A DNA stretch of 12,537 nt from assembly GCA_022710245.1 (NCBI GenBank), contig JAKLHH010000092.1:1-12537 (forward strand). The letters are read 5' to 3'. Each line of letters starts with the position of its first letter. The stretch's first letter is position 1. A model generated the notes under the pieces. It searched no databases, had not been told where the DNA came from, and worked only from the letters and a program-made list of their open reading frames with translations. Positions 6,451 through 12,537 of the stretch are shown piece after piece. Source of the stretch: Myxococcota bacterium (lineage in GTDB: Bacteria; Myxococcota; Polyangia; GCA-2747355; JAKLHH01). Both the position numbers and the translations under genes were made by a program.

Positions 6451-7878
6451 TCACGGGGTGAGCTTGATCACGAAGAGCGCCTCCTGTCCGCCGGTGAGCT
6501 TCACCCCCGCGCCGGCGAGCTCCCCGTCGAAGCCGCCGGCGAGGAAGAGCGCGCCGTCCGGCCCCAGCGCCAGCGCGTGCACGTCGTCGTAGCCAGAGCC
6601 GCCGAGCGACGCCGACCAGCGGTGGGCGCCGGCGCCGGTGAGGTCTGCTGCGAAGGCGTCCCACTGCCCCCGCGTCTTCAGCGGACCGCCGCCGAGGTCG
6701 ACCGTGTCGGTGAAGTAACCGCCGAGGTGCAGCCCGCCAGCCCCATCCACCGCGACCGCCTGCGCCAGACACTGGCCGGCAGCCTCGAGGAGCTTCGACC
6801 AGCGGTGCTCGCCGGCGGGGCCGAGGCGCGCCACGAAGCAGCGCGGCTCGGTGCCCGGCGTGGTCAGGGTCACGTCGCCGAAGTTGACCGAGCCCGCGAC
6901 GTAGCCGGCCAGGCCCAGCTCCCCGGCCTGGCTCGCGGCGATCTGCGCCGAGCCCACCGACTCGAGGACCGAGAAGCACTTCGACCAGCGGTGCGCGCCC
7001 GCGCTGGTGTAGCTGGCCGCGAAGATCTTGTTGTGCCAGGCCGCGGCGATGGGGCCGCCGCCGAAGTCCACGGTCAGGGAGAAGCGGCCGCTGACGGTGA
7101 CGTTCTCGGCCCCGTCGACGGTGACCCCGTCGACGATGTCCTCCTGCTCGGCGCCGAAGCGCTTGGCCCAGCGCACGCTCCCCGCGCTGCCCGACAGGCT
7201 GGCGACGAAGATGTCGCGATGCCCGGCGCTGATCATCGGGCCGGCGCCGAGGTCGAGGCTCTTGTCGAACTGGCCCGCCAGGTAGACGTTGCTCGGGCCC
7301 GCGGCGAGGGCGAGGCCGAGCCCGTAGGCCGCCTCCCCGCCCGAGCAGGTGGCCCACCGGTAGGCGCCGGCCGCGCTGAAGCCGGCGACGAAGAGGCGAC
7401 GCCCGCCCCAGAGCTGACCGCCCCCGAAGTTCACGCCGCCGTTCACTGCGCCGCCGAGGGTGAGGCTGCCGTCGCCGCCGAGCGCGAGCGCCGAGACCTC
7501 ATCGCCGTACTCCCCGAAGCGGTGCGACCAGCGGTGCTCCCCCGCCGGGCTGAAGCTGGTGAGGAAGACCCCCGGAGAGAGCGGACCGCCGCCGAGGTCG
7601 AGCTCGCCCTGCGACTGGCCAGCGAGGAAGAGCGAGCCGTCGGCGCCGACGGCCAGGGCTCGCACCTCGCCGCCCTGGAAGGCCTTCGCCCAGGCGAGCT
7701 GCCGCGGGAGCGCCGGCGGCTGGTCGAAGCGCGGCCGGTCCGCGCGGGAGCGATCCCGGCGCGCATCGCCGACCGGCGGCGCCCCATCGCCGCCCACCCC
7801 CACCGAGCGCGAGCCGCAGCCCGCGGGCAGCCCGGCGAGGGTGAGGAGCCCGATCAGTAACCGTTGCTGTCCGCGCAT
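6451..7878 (-). CDS. Seven-repeat beta-propeller lipoprotein
   Basis: 475 aa. The signal peptide ends LPAGC (Cys21), a good lipobox; no Asp follows Cys, and a polar Gly/Arg/Asp-rich linker leads to about residue 60. The rest is seven repeats of about 55-60 residues, each with an RWxxxF-like opening (HRWSHRFG, VRWAKRFG, HRWSKCF), a DGxLxLxG-like middle, a V/LxFGGGP-like turn and a FVAxL-like end. Seven blades suggest a closed seven-bladed propeller exposed at the membrane or cell surface. Similar repeat lipoproteins are common in myxobacterial genomes and have no assigned function. ATG 7878 has GAGGGGG just upstream. It is the first gene of the minus-strand unit, followed after 20 bp by the radical SAM gene; it could be a scaffold or substrate-binding partner, but this is not shown. 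Confidence 0.9.
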   Translation of the reverse strand: MRGQQRLLIGLLTLAGLPAGCGSRSVGVGGDGAPPVGDARRDRSRADRPRFDQPPALPRQLAWAKAFQGGEVRALAVGADGSLFLAGQSQGELDLGGGPLSPGVFLTSFSPAGEHRWSHRFGEYGDEVSALALGGDGSLTLGGAVNGGVNFGGGQLWGGRRLFVAGFSAAGAYRWATCSGGEAAYGLGLALAAGPSNVYLAGQFDKSLDLGAGPMISAGHRDIFVASLSGSAGSVRWAKRFGAEQEDIVDGVTVDGAENVTVSGRFSLTVDFGGGPIAAAWHNKIFAASYTSAGAHRWSKCFSVLESVGSAQIAASQAGELGLAGYVAGSVNFGDVTLTTPGTEPRCFVARLGPAGEHRWSKLLEAAGQCLAQAVAVDGAGGLHLGGYFTDTVDLGGGPLKTRGQWDAFAADLTGAGAHRWSASLGGSGYDDVHALALGPDGALFLAGGFDGELAGAGVKLTGGQEALFVIKLTP

Positions 7879-7907
7879 GACCCCCTCGCCGCTGGTGCTA
7901 CCCGTTC

Positions 7908-7937
7908 ATGGTCGCGCCGGCGGGCGAGCGCTGTCAA
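7908..7937 (-). promoter_or_regulatory. Candidate promoter of the propeller-radical SAM unit
   Basis: On the minus strand a perfect TTGACA (7937-7932) is followed after 18 bp by GACCAT (7913-7908), which matches TATAAT at only three positions. It lies 30 bp before the ATG at 7878. The -35 is good and the -10 weak, so this is a candidate only. Confidence 0.35.
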
Positions 7938-7960
7938 CGAAGCACGTCGAGCCCTGGCAA

Positions 7961-7969
7961 TGCTAGAGT
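7961..7969 (+). promoter_or_regulatory. Candidate extended -10 promoter of the homoaconitase gene
   Basis: TGCTAGAGT (7961-7969) fits TGn plus a 4/6 match to TATAAT, 22 bp before ATG 7992. No convincing -35 is present at 16-18 bp. A start near 7976 would give a 5' leader of about 16 nt carrying the Shine-Dalgarno sequence. Confidence 0.3.
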
Positions 7970-7991
7970 ACGCCCCTCCGAGGAGGATCCG

Positions 7992-9944
7992 ATGAGCACC
8001 AGGCAGACCGCGACCGAGAAGATCGTTCAGGCCCACGCCGTCGGGCTCGCGCCCGGGCAGGTGGTGCGCGCCGGGGACATGGTCTCCATGCGCCCCCGCC
8101 ACGTGCTGACCCACGACAACACCGGCGCGGTGATCCCGAAGTTCCGCTCCATCGGCGCGACGCGCGTCGCCGATCCCACGCAGCCGGTCTTCGCGCTCGA
8201 CCACGACGTCCAGGACACCGGGCCGGAGAACCGCGCCAAGTATGACAAGATCGAGGCCTTCGCCCGCGAGCAGGGGATCGTCTTCCACCCGGCAGGGGCG
8301 GGGATCGGCCACCAGCTGATGATCGAGCGCGGCTTCGTCCACCCGGGCTCGCTCGTCGTCGCCTCGGACTCGCACTCCAACATGTACGGCGCCCTCGCGG
8401 CGCTGGGCACGCCGGTGGTGCGCACCGACGCCGCCGCGATCTGGGCGACCGGCGTCACCTGGTGGCAGGTGCCGCGGGCGGTGCGCGTCGTCCTCGAGGG
8501 CGAGCTGCGCCCCGGCGTGCGCGGCAAGGACGTGATCATCACGCTCTGCGGCCTCTACAACAAGGAGGAGGTGCTGAACGCCGCGGTGGAGTTCGCCGGG
8601 CCCGGCGTCGCCGCGCTCTCCGTCGCCGAGCGGATGACGATCGCCAACATGAGCACCGAGTGGGGGGCGCTGGTCGGCTGGTTCCCCTTCGACGGGCGCA
8701 CCGCCGAGTACCTGCGTGGCCGCGCGCGCCGCCTGGCCCAGCTCGGGCTCGGCGCGCGCCTCGACGAGCCGATGATCGCCGCCTGGGAGGCGAGCCCTCC
8801 CGGCCCCGACGGAGACGCGCGCTACGCCGCCGAGATCGTCCTCGACCTCGGCGAGGTCTCGCCGCACGTCTCCGGCCCCGACACGGTCTTCGCGGCCGCA
8901 CCCGCCGCGCGCCTCGCCCGCGAGGGCGTGCCGGTGCACAAGGCCTACCTCCTCTCCTGCGTGAACGGCCGCCTCGAGGATCTGGAGGAGGCCGCGGCGG
9001 TGCTGCGCGGCAAGCGGCTCGCCCCCGGCGTGAAGCTCTTCCTCGCCGCGGCGTCCCTCGAGATCGAGGAGGAGGCGCGGCGGCGCGGGGTCTGGGGCGC
9101 GCTCCTCGAGGCCGGCGGCACGGCGCTGCCCGCCGGCTGCGGCGCCTGCATCGGCCTCGGCGCCGGCACCCTCGAGGCGGGCGAGGTCGGCATCTCCGCC
9201 ACCAACCGCAACTTCAAGGGCCGCATGGGCGCTCGCGACGCGAAGAGCTACCTGGCCAGCCCGGCCGTGGTCGCGGCCTCCGCGATCGCCGGCCGCATCG
9301 CGCTCCCGCCCGGCGTCACCGCCGATGAGAGCGTGCCCGAGGTGCGGCTGCGGAGCCTCGACCTCGCTGCCGAGCCGCGCGCGGTCGCCATCCTCCCCGG
9401 GTTCCCGGCCGCCCTCGACGGGCGCGCGCTGCTGCTCCCGGTCGACAACCTGAACACCGACGGGATCTACGGCAAGGACGTCACCTACCGCGACAACCTG
9501 ACCCCCGCGGAGATGGCCGCCGCGGTGATGGCGAACTACGACCCGGCCTTCCAGGCCATCGCGCGCGAGGGCGACGTGCTGATCGCCGGGCGGAACTTCG
9601 GCACCGGCTCCTCGCGCGAGCAGGCGGCGACGGCGCTCAAGCACCGCGGGATCCGTATGGTGATCGCCGCGAGCTTCTCGCAGACCTACCTAAGGAACGC
9701 CTTCAACAACGCGTTCATCTGCCTCGAGAGCCCTGCCCTCTGCGAGGCCGTGCGCGCGGCGTTCGCGGCCGAGGCGCAGAGCGCGAAGACGATCCCCGCC
9801 GGGGACCTGCAGGTGGACTTCGCCCACTCCGTCGCTCGCTGGCGCGGCGCCGACCACGCGCTCTCGCCGATGGGCCCCGCCGCGCAGGAGCTGATCCTCG
9901 CCGGCGGCCTCGAGGCGCTGGTGCGCTCGAAGCTCCCACGCTGA
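7992..9944 (+). CDS. Homoaconitase, single-chain (fungal Lys4-type), aconitase superfamily
   Basis: 650 aa. The family interconverts homocitrate and homoisocitrate in the alpha-aminoadipate route to lysine, using a 4Fe-4S cluster in the cytoplasm. The large region (about 1-470) carries DHDVQD, AGIGHQLMIERGF, ASDSHSN, WATGVTWWQVP, GLGAGTLEAGEVGISATNRNFKGRMG and the cluster ligands Cys323 (SCVNGR), Cys383 and Cys386 (GCGACIG). The swivel domain is fused at the C-terminus, with DNLNTDGIYGKDVTYRDNLTP and GTGSSREQ (537-544). These strings match my memory of yeast Lys4 much better than isopropylmalate isomerase or aconitase. The usual CTNSR loop reads CVNGR. ATG 7992 has AGGAGG five bases upstream; ATG 7908 would add 28 residues without a ribosome site. 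No lysine genes adjoin it, so the substrate is inferred. Confidence 0.85.
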   Translation: MSTRQTATEKIVQAHAVGLAPGQVVRAGDMVSMRPRHVLTHDNTGAVIPKFRSIGATRVADPTQPVFALDHDVQDTGPENRAKYDKIEAFAREQGIVFHPAGAGIGHQLMIERGFVHPGSLVVASDSHSNMYGALAALGTPVVRTDAAAIWATGVTWWQVPRAVRVVLEGELRPGVRGKDVIITLCGLYNKEEVLNAAVEFAGPGVAALSVAERMTIANMSTEWGALVGWFPFDGRTAEYLRGRARRLAQLGLGARLDEPMIAAWEASPPGPDGDARYAAEIVLDLGEVSPHVSGPDTVFAAAPAARLAREGVPVHKAYLLSCVNGRLEDLEEAAAVLRGKRLAPGVKLFLAAASLEIEEEARRRGVWGALLEAGGTALPAGCGACIGLGAGTLEAGEVGISATNRNFKGRMGARDAKSYLASPAVVAASAIAGRIALPPGVTADESVPEVRLRSLDLAAEPRAVAILPGFPAALDGRALLLPVDNLNTDGIYGKDVTYRDNLTPAEMAAAVMANYDPAFQAIAREGDVLIAGRNFGTGSSREQAATALKHRGIRMVIAASFSQTYLRNAFNNAFICLESPALCEAVRAAFAAEAQSAKTIPAGDLQVDFAHSVARWRGADHALSPMGPAAQELILAGGLEALVRSKLPR

Positions 9945-9972
9945 CCCAGGGCCCCTCGAGCCAGCCGCCTGT

Positions 9973-9997
9973 CGCGGGGTCTCTTCACCCTCCCGCG
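9973..9997 (+). terminator. Possible hairpin after the homoaconitase gene
   Basis: CGCGGG (9973-9978) pairs exactly with CCCGCG (9992-9997) across a 13-nt loop, about 30 bp after the stop codon. There is no U-tract. It is a weak terminator candidate and may be chance in GC-rich DNA. Confidence 0.25.
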
Positions 9998-10080
9998 TGG
10001 CACACCCAGGCACAGCGAGGGCACCTGCCCGCCATCCTTGATGAACCTCGCGCTCGGCTGCTTCGCGGTGTCGCATGCGT

Positions 10081-10109
10081 TTGACAGCCGGGCAGAGGCG
10101 GGCCCTTGT
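10081..10109 (+). promoter_or_regulatory. Candidate promoter of the Ig-domain lipoprotein gene
   Basis: A perfect TTGACA at 10081-10086 is followed after 17 bp by CCTTGT (10104-10109), a poor -10 match. It lies in the 222-bp gap before ATG 10167. The rest of the gap shows no gene and no other clear signal. Confidence 0.3.
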
Positions 10110-10166
10110 CTCTTGCGGCTCCGAGGCTGGCCCGGTTCGTGAATCCATCGCCGCCCGGGAGGTCCA

Positions 10167-11492
10167 ATGCACATCAACAAGCTCACCCCGATCCTCGCCG
10201 GGCTGCTGCTGCTCGGCTGCTCTGCCAGCCCCACCCCGCTCGCCGACGCGGGGCTCCACGACGGCGCGCCCTCGGGCGACGCCCTGCCCGGCCGGGGCCC
10301 CGCCTTCACCGCGAAGGGCGAGGTCAAGCTCGGCGGCCAGCTCGCCACCACGCGCCCGGAGAAGATCGCCCTCCGGCTCTCCCAGGGGGCCACACCGTCG
10401 GCGCTGCTCGCGCTCGAGTGGGGCCAGCCGGTCGTCGCCGGCGTCGAGGTGGGCGCCTCCGCGCTGCGCCTCTCGGCCGTCTCGCTCAAGGTGGACCAGG
10501 AGGTCATCTACGCCTGCGATGAGCTGGTCCTCGACCTCGACAGCGGGGGCCAGCCCACGCGCCTGCACGGCAAGGGCACAGCCTCGCTGCTCGCCGGCGA
10601 CATGATCGACCAGGCCCCCTTCACCCTCGATCTGCCCATCACCCTCGACACCGCCGGCCCCCAGGTGGACTACATCCGTCACGGCGACGTCGACGCCCCT
10701 CTCCCGCCGGTCGGCGCGATCGAGCTCTACTTCTCCGAGCCGGTGCCGGTCGCCGCCGTGACCGGATCGGCGTTCGCTCTGCGCACCACCGCCGGCGCCT
10801 CCGTCGCGCTGACGGCCAAGGCGGTCTCCGAGGCGGGCGGCGTCACCACGCGCGTGGACCTGAGGCCGGAGAGCTACCTGCCGCTCGGCGCGGGCAAGCT
10901 GACCCTCTCGGCGGCGGACGCGAGCCTGGTCGATCTGGCGGGCAACCGCTGGAGCAGCTCGCTCACCTTCGAGGGGCCGGCCGCCGGCGCGGGGGCGCTC
11001 GAGCCCACCTCCTTCGAGGACGGTGCGCTGCACGGCTTCACCGGGACGCCCCTCGCGGCCCCCAAGGTGGAGAGCGCCGCCGCGCCGGTGGCCCAGGACG
11101 GGACCCACGTGCTCCGCCTGACCGCGCCTGGAGCCTGGGGGGCGGTCACGCTCCCGGTCGGCGCGAAGACGCTGACCCTCCGGCTCACCCTCGGGCTCCT
11201 CGCGGTGGGCGGTGACCCGATGGCGAACCCGGAGTGGGTGCACAAGGCGCTGGGGTTCGAGGTCAGCGTGGCGGGCAAGAGCGGCCGCGTCACCGCCTCC
11301 CGGGATCTCACGCAGCTGCCGGTCAAGCCAGCCACGGCCGGCGGCACCTACCTCTCCGAGGCGGAGCTGCTCACCCTCGACGTCTCGTCGCTGGCTGGCC
11401 AGAGCGTGGTCGTGATGCTCGCCCCCCGCGACTTCAGCAAGTCACCGGCGACGGCGTACGGGATCCTCTACCTCGACACGATCTCGTTCTGA
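10167..11492 (+). CDS. Lipoprotein with SbsA-type Ig-like domain
   Basis: 441 aa. The signal peptide ends LLLLGC (Cys18), a strong lipobox, followed by an Asp/Ala/Gly-rich linker (DAGLHDGAPSGDA) typical of lipoproteins from this group. Residues about 48-160 form a beta-rich region. About 164-270 matches the bacterial SbsA/Big_5 Ig-like pattern: GPQVDYIRHGD, IELYFSEPVPV and a DLAGN signature near the end. About 280-441 is another beta-rich region starting ALEPTSFEDG and ending LYLDTISF; such FEDG-led modules resemble jelly-roll or carbohydrate-binding-like domains, but no binding residues can be named. It is probably an outer-membrane or periplasmic surface protein of unknown role. GGGAGG (10157-10162) four bases before the ATG fixes the start. 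The gene stands alone, converging on the hydrolase gene with an 85-bp gap that shows no clear terminator. Confidence 0.85.
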   Translation: MHINKLTPILAGLLLLGCSASPTPLADAGLHDGAPSGDALPGRGPAFTAKGEVKLGGQLATTRPEKIALRLSQGATPSALLALEWGQPVVAGVEVGASALRLSAVSLKVDQEVIYACDELVLDLDSGGQPTRLHGKGTASLLAGDMIDQAPFTLDLPITLDTAGPQVDYIRHGDVDAPLPPVGAIELYFSEPVPVAAVTGSAFALRTTAGASVALTAKAVSEAGGVTTRVDLRPESYLPLGAGKLTLSAADASLVDLAGNRWSSSLTFEGPAAGAGALEPTSFEDGALHGFTGTPLAAPKVESAAAPVAQDGTHVLRLTAPGAWGAVTLPVGAKTLTLRLTLGLLAVGGDPMANPEWVHKALGFEVSVAGKSGRVTASRDLTQLPVKPATAGGTYLSEAELLTLDVSSLAGQSVVVMLAPRDFSKSPATAYGILYLDTISF

Positions 11493-11577
11493 GGGGGCGC
11501 GGTCAGCGGGCCTCGCTCACCTCGAGCGCAACCCAGGTGGACTGTGTGGGGTGGAGGCAGGGGGAGCGGCGCGAGGG

Positions 11578-12537
11578 CTAGTTCGTCTGCTGCTTCTTGA
11601 TGAAGTCGCGGATCGCCTGCAGCGCCGGGTCGCGGATGGAGTCGAGCTCCTGCAGGATCTCGTGGTTCGCGCCCGCGTAGGCGATCTTCTGGCAGGACTT
11701 GGCCGAGGAGCAGACGCTGTCCTGGCCCGCGAGCTTGACCACCGTGTCGTCGCTCGCCTGCAGGAGGAGGAGCGGCGTCTTGATCCGCCACGCCCAGAGC
11801 CGTGCGCCCCAGGTCCCCTCGATGCTCTCCTTCACCCAGCGGAAGGTCGCGCCGCCGAGGGCGATGGACGGGTTCTGCTTGACCAGCTCCTTGTTCATGT
11901 TGAAGCGTGACTCGTCGTGCGTCACGTCGTTGCCGGCGAAGACGCGGTCGGGGTCGTAGGGGCCCTGGCCGATGGCGTAGTCGCCGCCCTTGCCGATCAG
12001 GCAGGCGCCGGCCGCCAGGCTCTGCGCCGCCACCTCGGGGTAGGAGCCGAGCGCGATCATCTCCATCGGGGAGACCAGCACCGCCGCCTTCAGGTCGTCG
12101 CGGAAGGTCTCGGCGAAGGCGGTGGTGATGCCGCCGCCCATCGAGTGGGAGAGGACGATGATCGGCTTGCCGGGCGACCCCGGCTTGACCACCGTGTCGA
12201 TGAAGGTCTTCACGTCGACGACGTAGTCCTGGAAGTCATAGACGTAGCCCCTCTGCGGGTCGTCCAGCATGCGCCCCGAGAGACCCTGGCCGCGGTGATC
12301 CATCAGGTAGAAGGAGTAGCCGAGGCCCATCAGGTCGAAGACCGTCTCGAAGTACTTCAGGTAGGCCTCGGTGCGGCCGGGCAGCACGACGATCGCGCCC
12401 TTCTCGAGGGGCACCTTGAGGACCGCGTAGGCGATCTTCACGTCGTCGTGCCCCTGGAAGGAGCCGAAGCCCTTCTGCGCCTTGATCAGGGTGTGGACGG
12501 CCGCGGTCTTCAGCAGGTGCGGCAGCGGCGAGGTGTC
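11578..12537 (-). CDS. PldB/monoglyceride-lipase-like alpha/beta hydrolase (5' end outside window)
   Basis: The frame is open from the right edge to TAG at 11580-11578, giving 319 visible residues; the start is outside. The opening GSFQGHDDVKIAYAVL before VVLPGRTE is normal for this family, so GTG 12441 is an internal Val codon and not the start. Motifs, numbered from the window edge: MDHRGQGLS at 79-87, nucleophile Ser132 (SHSMGG), acid Asp263 or Asp264 (ASDDTVV), and His292 (GANHEI), a full Ser-Asp-His triad. The family hydrolyses lysophospholipids or monoacylglycerols; the substrate is not determined here. A Cys-x5-Cys pair (Cys276, Cys282) just before the His segment suggests a disulfide and so a periplasmic or secreted enzyme, but the signal peptide would lie outside the window. 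Confidence 0.9.
   Translation of the reverse strand, partial: DTSPLPHLLKTAAVHTLIKAQKGFGSFQGHDDVKIAYAVLKVPLEKGAIVVLPGRTEAYLKYFETVFDLMGLGYSFYLMDHRGQGLSGRMLDDPQRGYVYDFQDYVVDVKTFIDTVVKPGSPGKPIIVLSHSMGGGITTAFAETFRDDLKAAVLVSPMEMIALGSYPEVAAQSLAAGACLIGKGGDYAIGQGPYDPDRVFAGNDVTHDESRFNMNKELVKQNPSIALGGATFRWVKESIEGTWGARLWAWRIKTPLLLLQASDDTVVKLAGQDSVCSSAKSCQKIAYAGANHEILQELDSIRDPALQAIRDFIKKQQTN

Noticed and set aside
5048..6592. Plus-strand open frame opposite the radical SAM gene
   Set aside because: There is no domain or ribosome site, and the opposite strand carries a clear B12/radical SAM protein.
6431..7357. Upstream extension of the radical SAM frame to 7357
   Set aside because: The extra 309 codons are Arg-rich, overlap the propeller lipoprotein gene and lack motifs. 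The TTG at 6430 has a good Shine-Dalgarno site.
7955..7966. Sigma-54-like TGGCA and TGCT elements before the homoaconitase
   Set aside because: The two elements touch, while a sigma-54 site needs a fixed spacer between GG and GC. The spacing is wrong.
7854..9644. Minus-strand open frame of about 600 codons opposite the homoaconitase
   Set aside because: It is a low-complexity shadow; the plus strand encodes a full aconitase-family protein.
9690..11243. Minus-strand open frame of about 520 codons opposite the Ig lipoprotein
   Set aside because: It is an Arg/Gly/Glu-rich shadow that crosses the intergenic gap and both real genes.
12439..12441. GTG at 12441 as the start of the hydrolase
   Set aside because: The frame stays open to the window edge and the residues upstream fit the family, so the gene is truncated by the window.

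Overview
The window is very GC-rich (third codon positions almost all G or C). It looks like a piece of chromosome from a myxobacterium or close relative (Myxococcota). The reasons are a Hanks-type Ser/Thr kinase, several lipoproteins with Asp/Gly/Ala-rich linkers after the lipid-anchor Cys, a MYXO-CTERM-like C-terminal tail, an SbsA-type Ig domain and a multi-repeat propeller lipoprotein. The genus assignment is inference. I see no RNA genes, insertion sequences, phage genes, CRISPR arrays or attachment sites.

Layout. Positions 1-265 hold the 3' end of a Lys/Pro/Glu-rich protein with an 18-bp tandem repeat. Positions 332-1456 encode a membrane Ser/Thr kinase whose N-terminus looks like PspB. 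Positions 1636-3774 encode a large exported protein (PD40/TolB-like propeller, C39-like cysteine peptidase, NBR1-like Ig domain, MYXO-CTERM-like tail). It overlaps by ATGA with a 98-aa protein of unknown function (3771-4067).

On the minus strand, reading right to left, there is a compact three-gene unit: a seven-repeat propeller lipoprotein (7878-6451), a cobalamin-binding-domain radical SAM enzyme (6430-4793) and a small exported protein (4796-4077). The first two are 20 bp apart and the last two overlap by 4 bp, so they are probably co-transcribed. This unit is the best candidate for an undescribed system: a B12-radical SAM enzyme co-translated with an envelope protein that could be its substrate or partner.

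A divergent intergenic region (7879-7991) separates this unit from a plus-strand single-chain homoaconitase of the fungal Lys4 type (7992-9944). An SbsA-like Ig lipoprotein follows (10167-11492). The 5'-truncated gene of a PldB/monoglyceride-lipase-like serine hydrolase converges from the right edge (12537-11578).

Apart from the kinase, the homoaconitase, the radical SAM enzyme and the 98-aa protein, most products appear to be exported or surface-anchored. No pathway links all the genes; the homoaconitase has no lysine-biosynthesis neighbours here. Long open frames opposite or inside these genes are GC-bias shadows and are not annotated.
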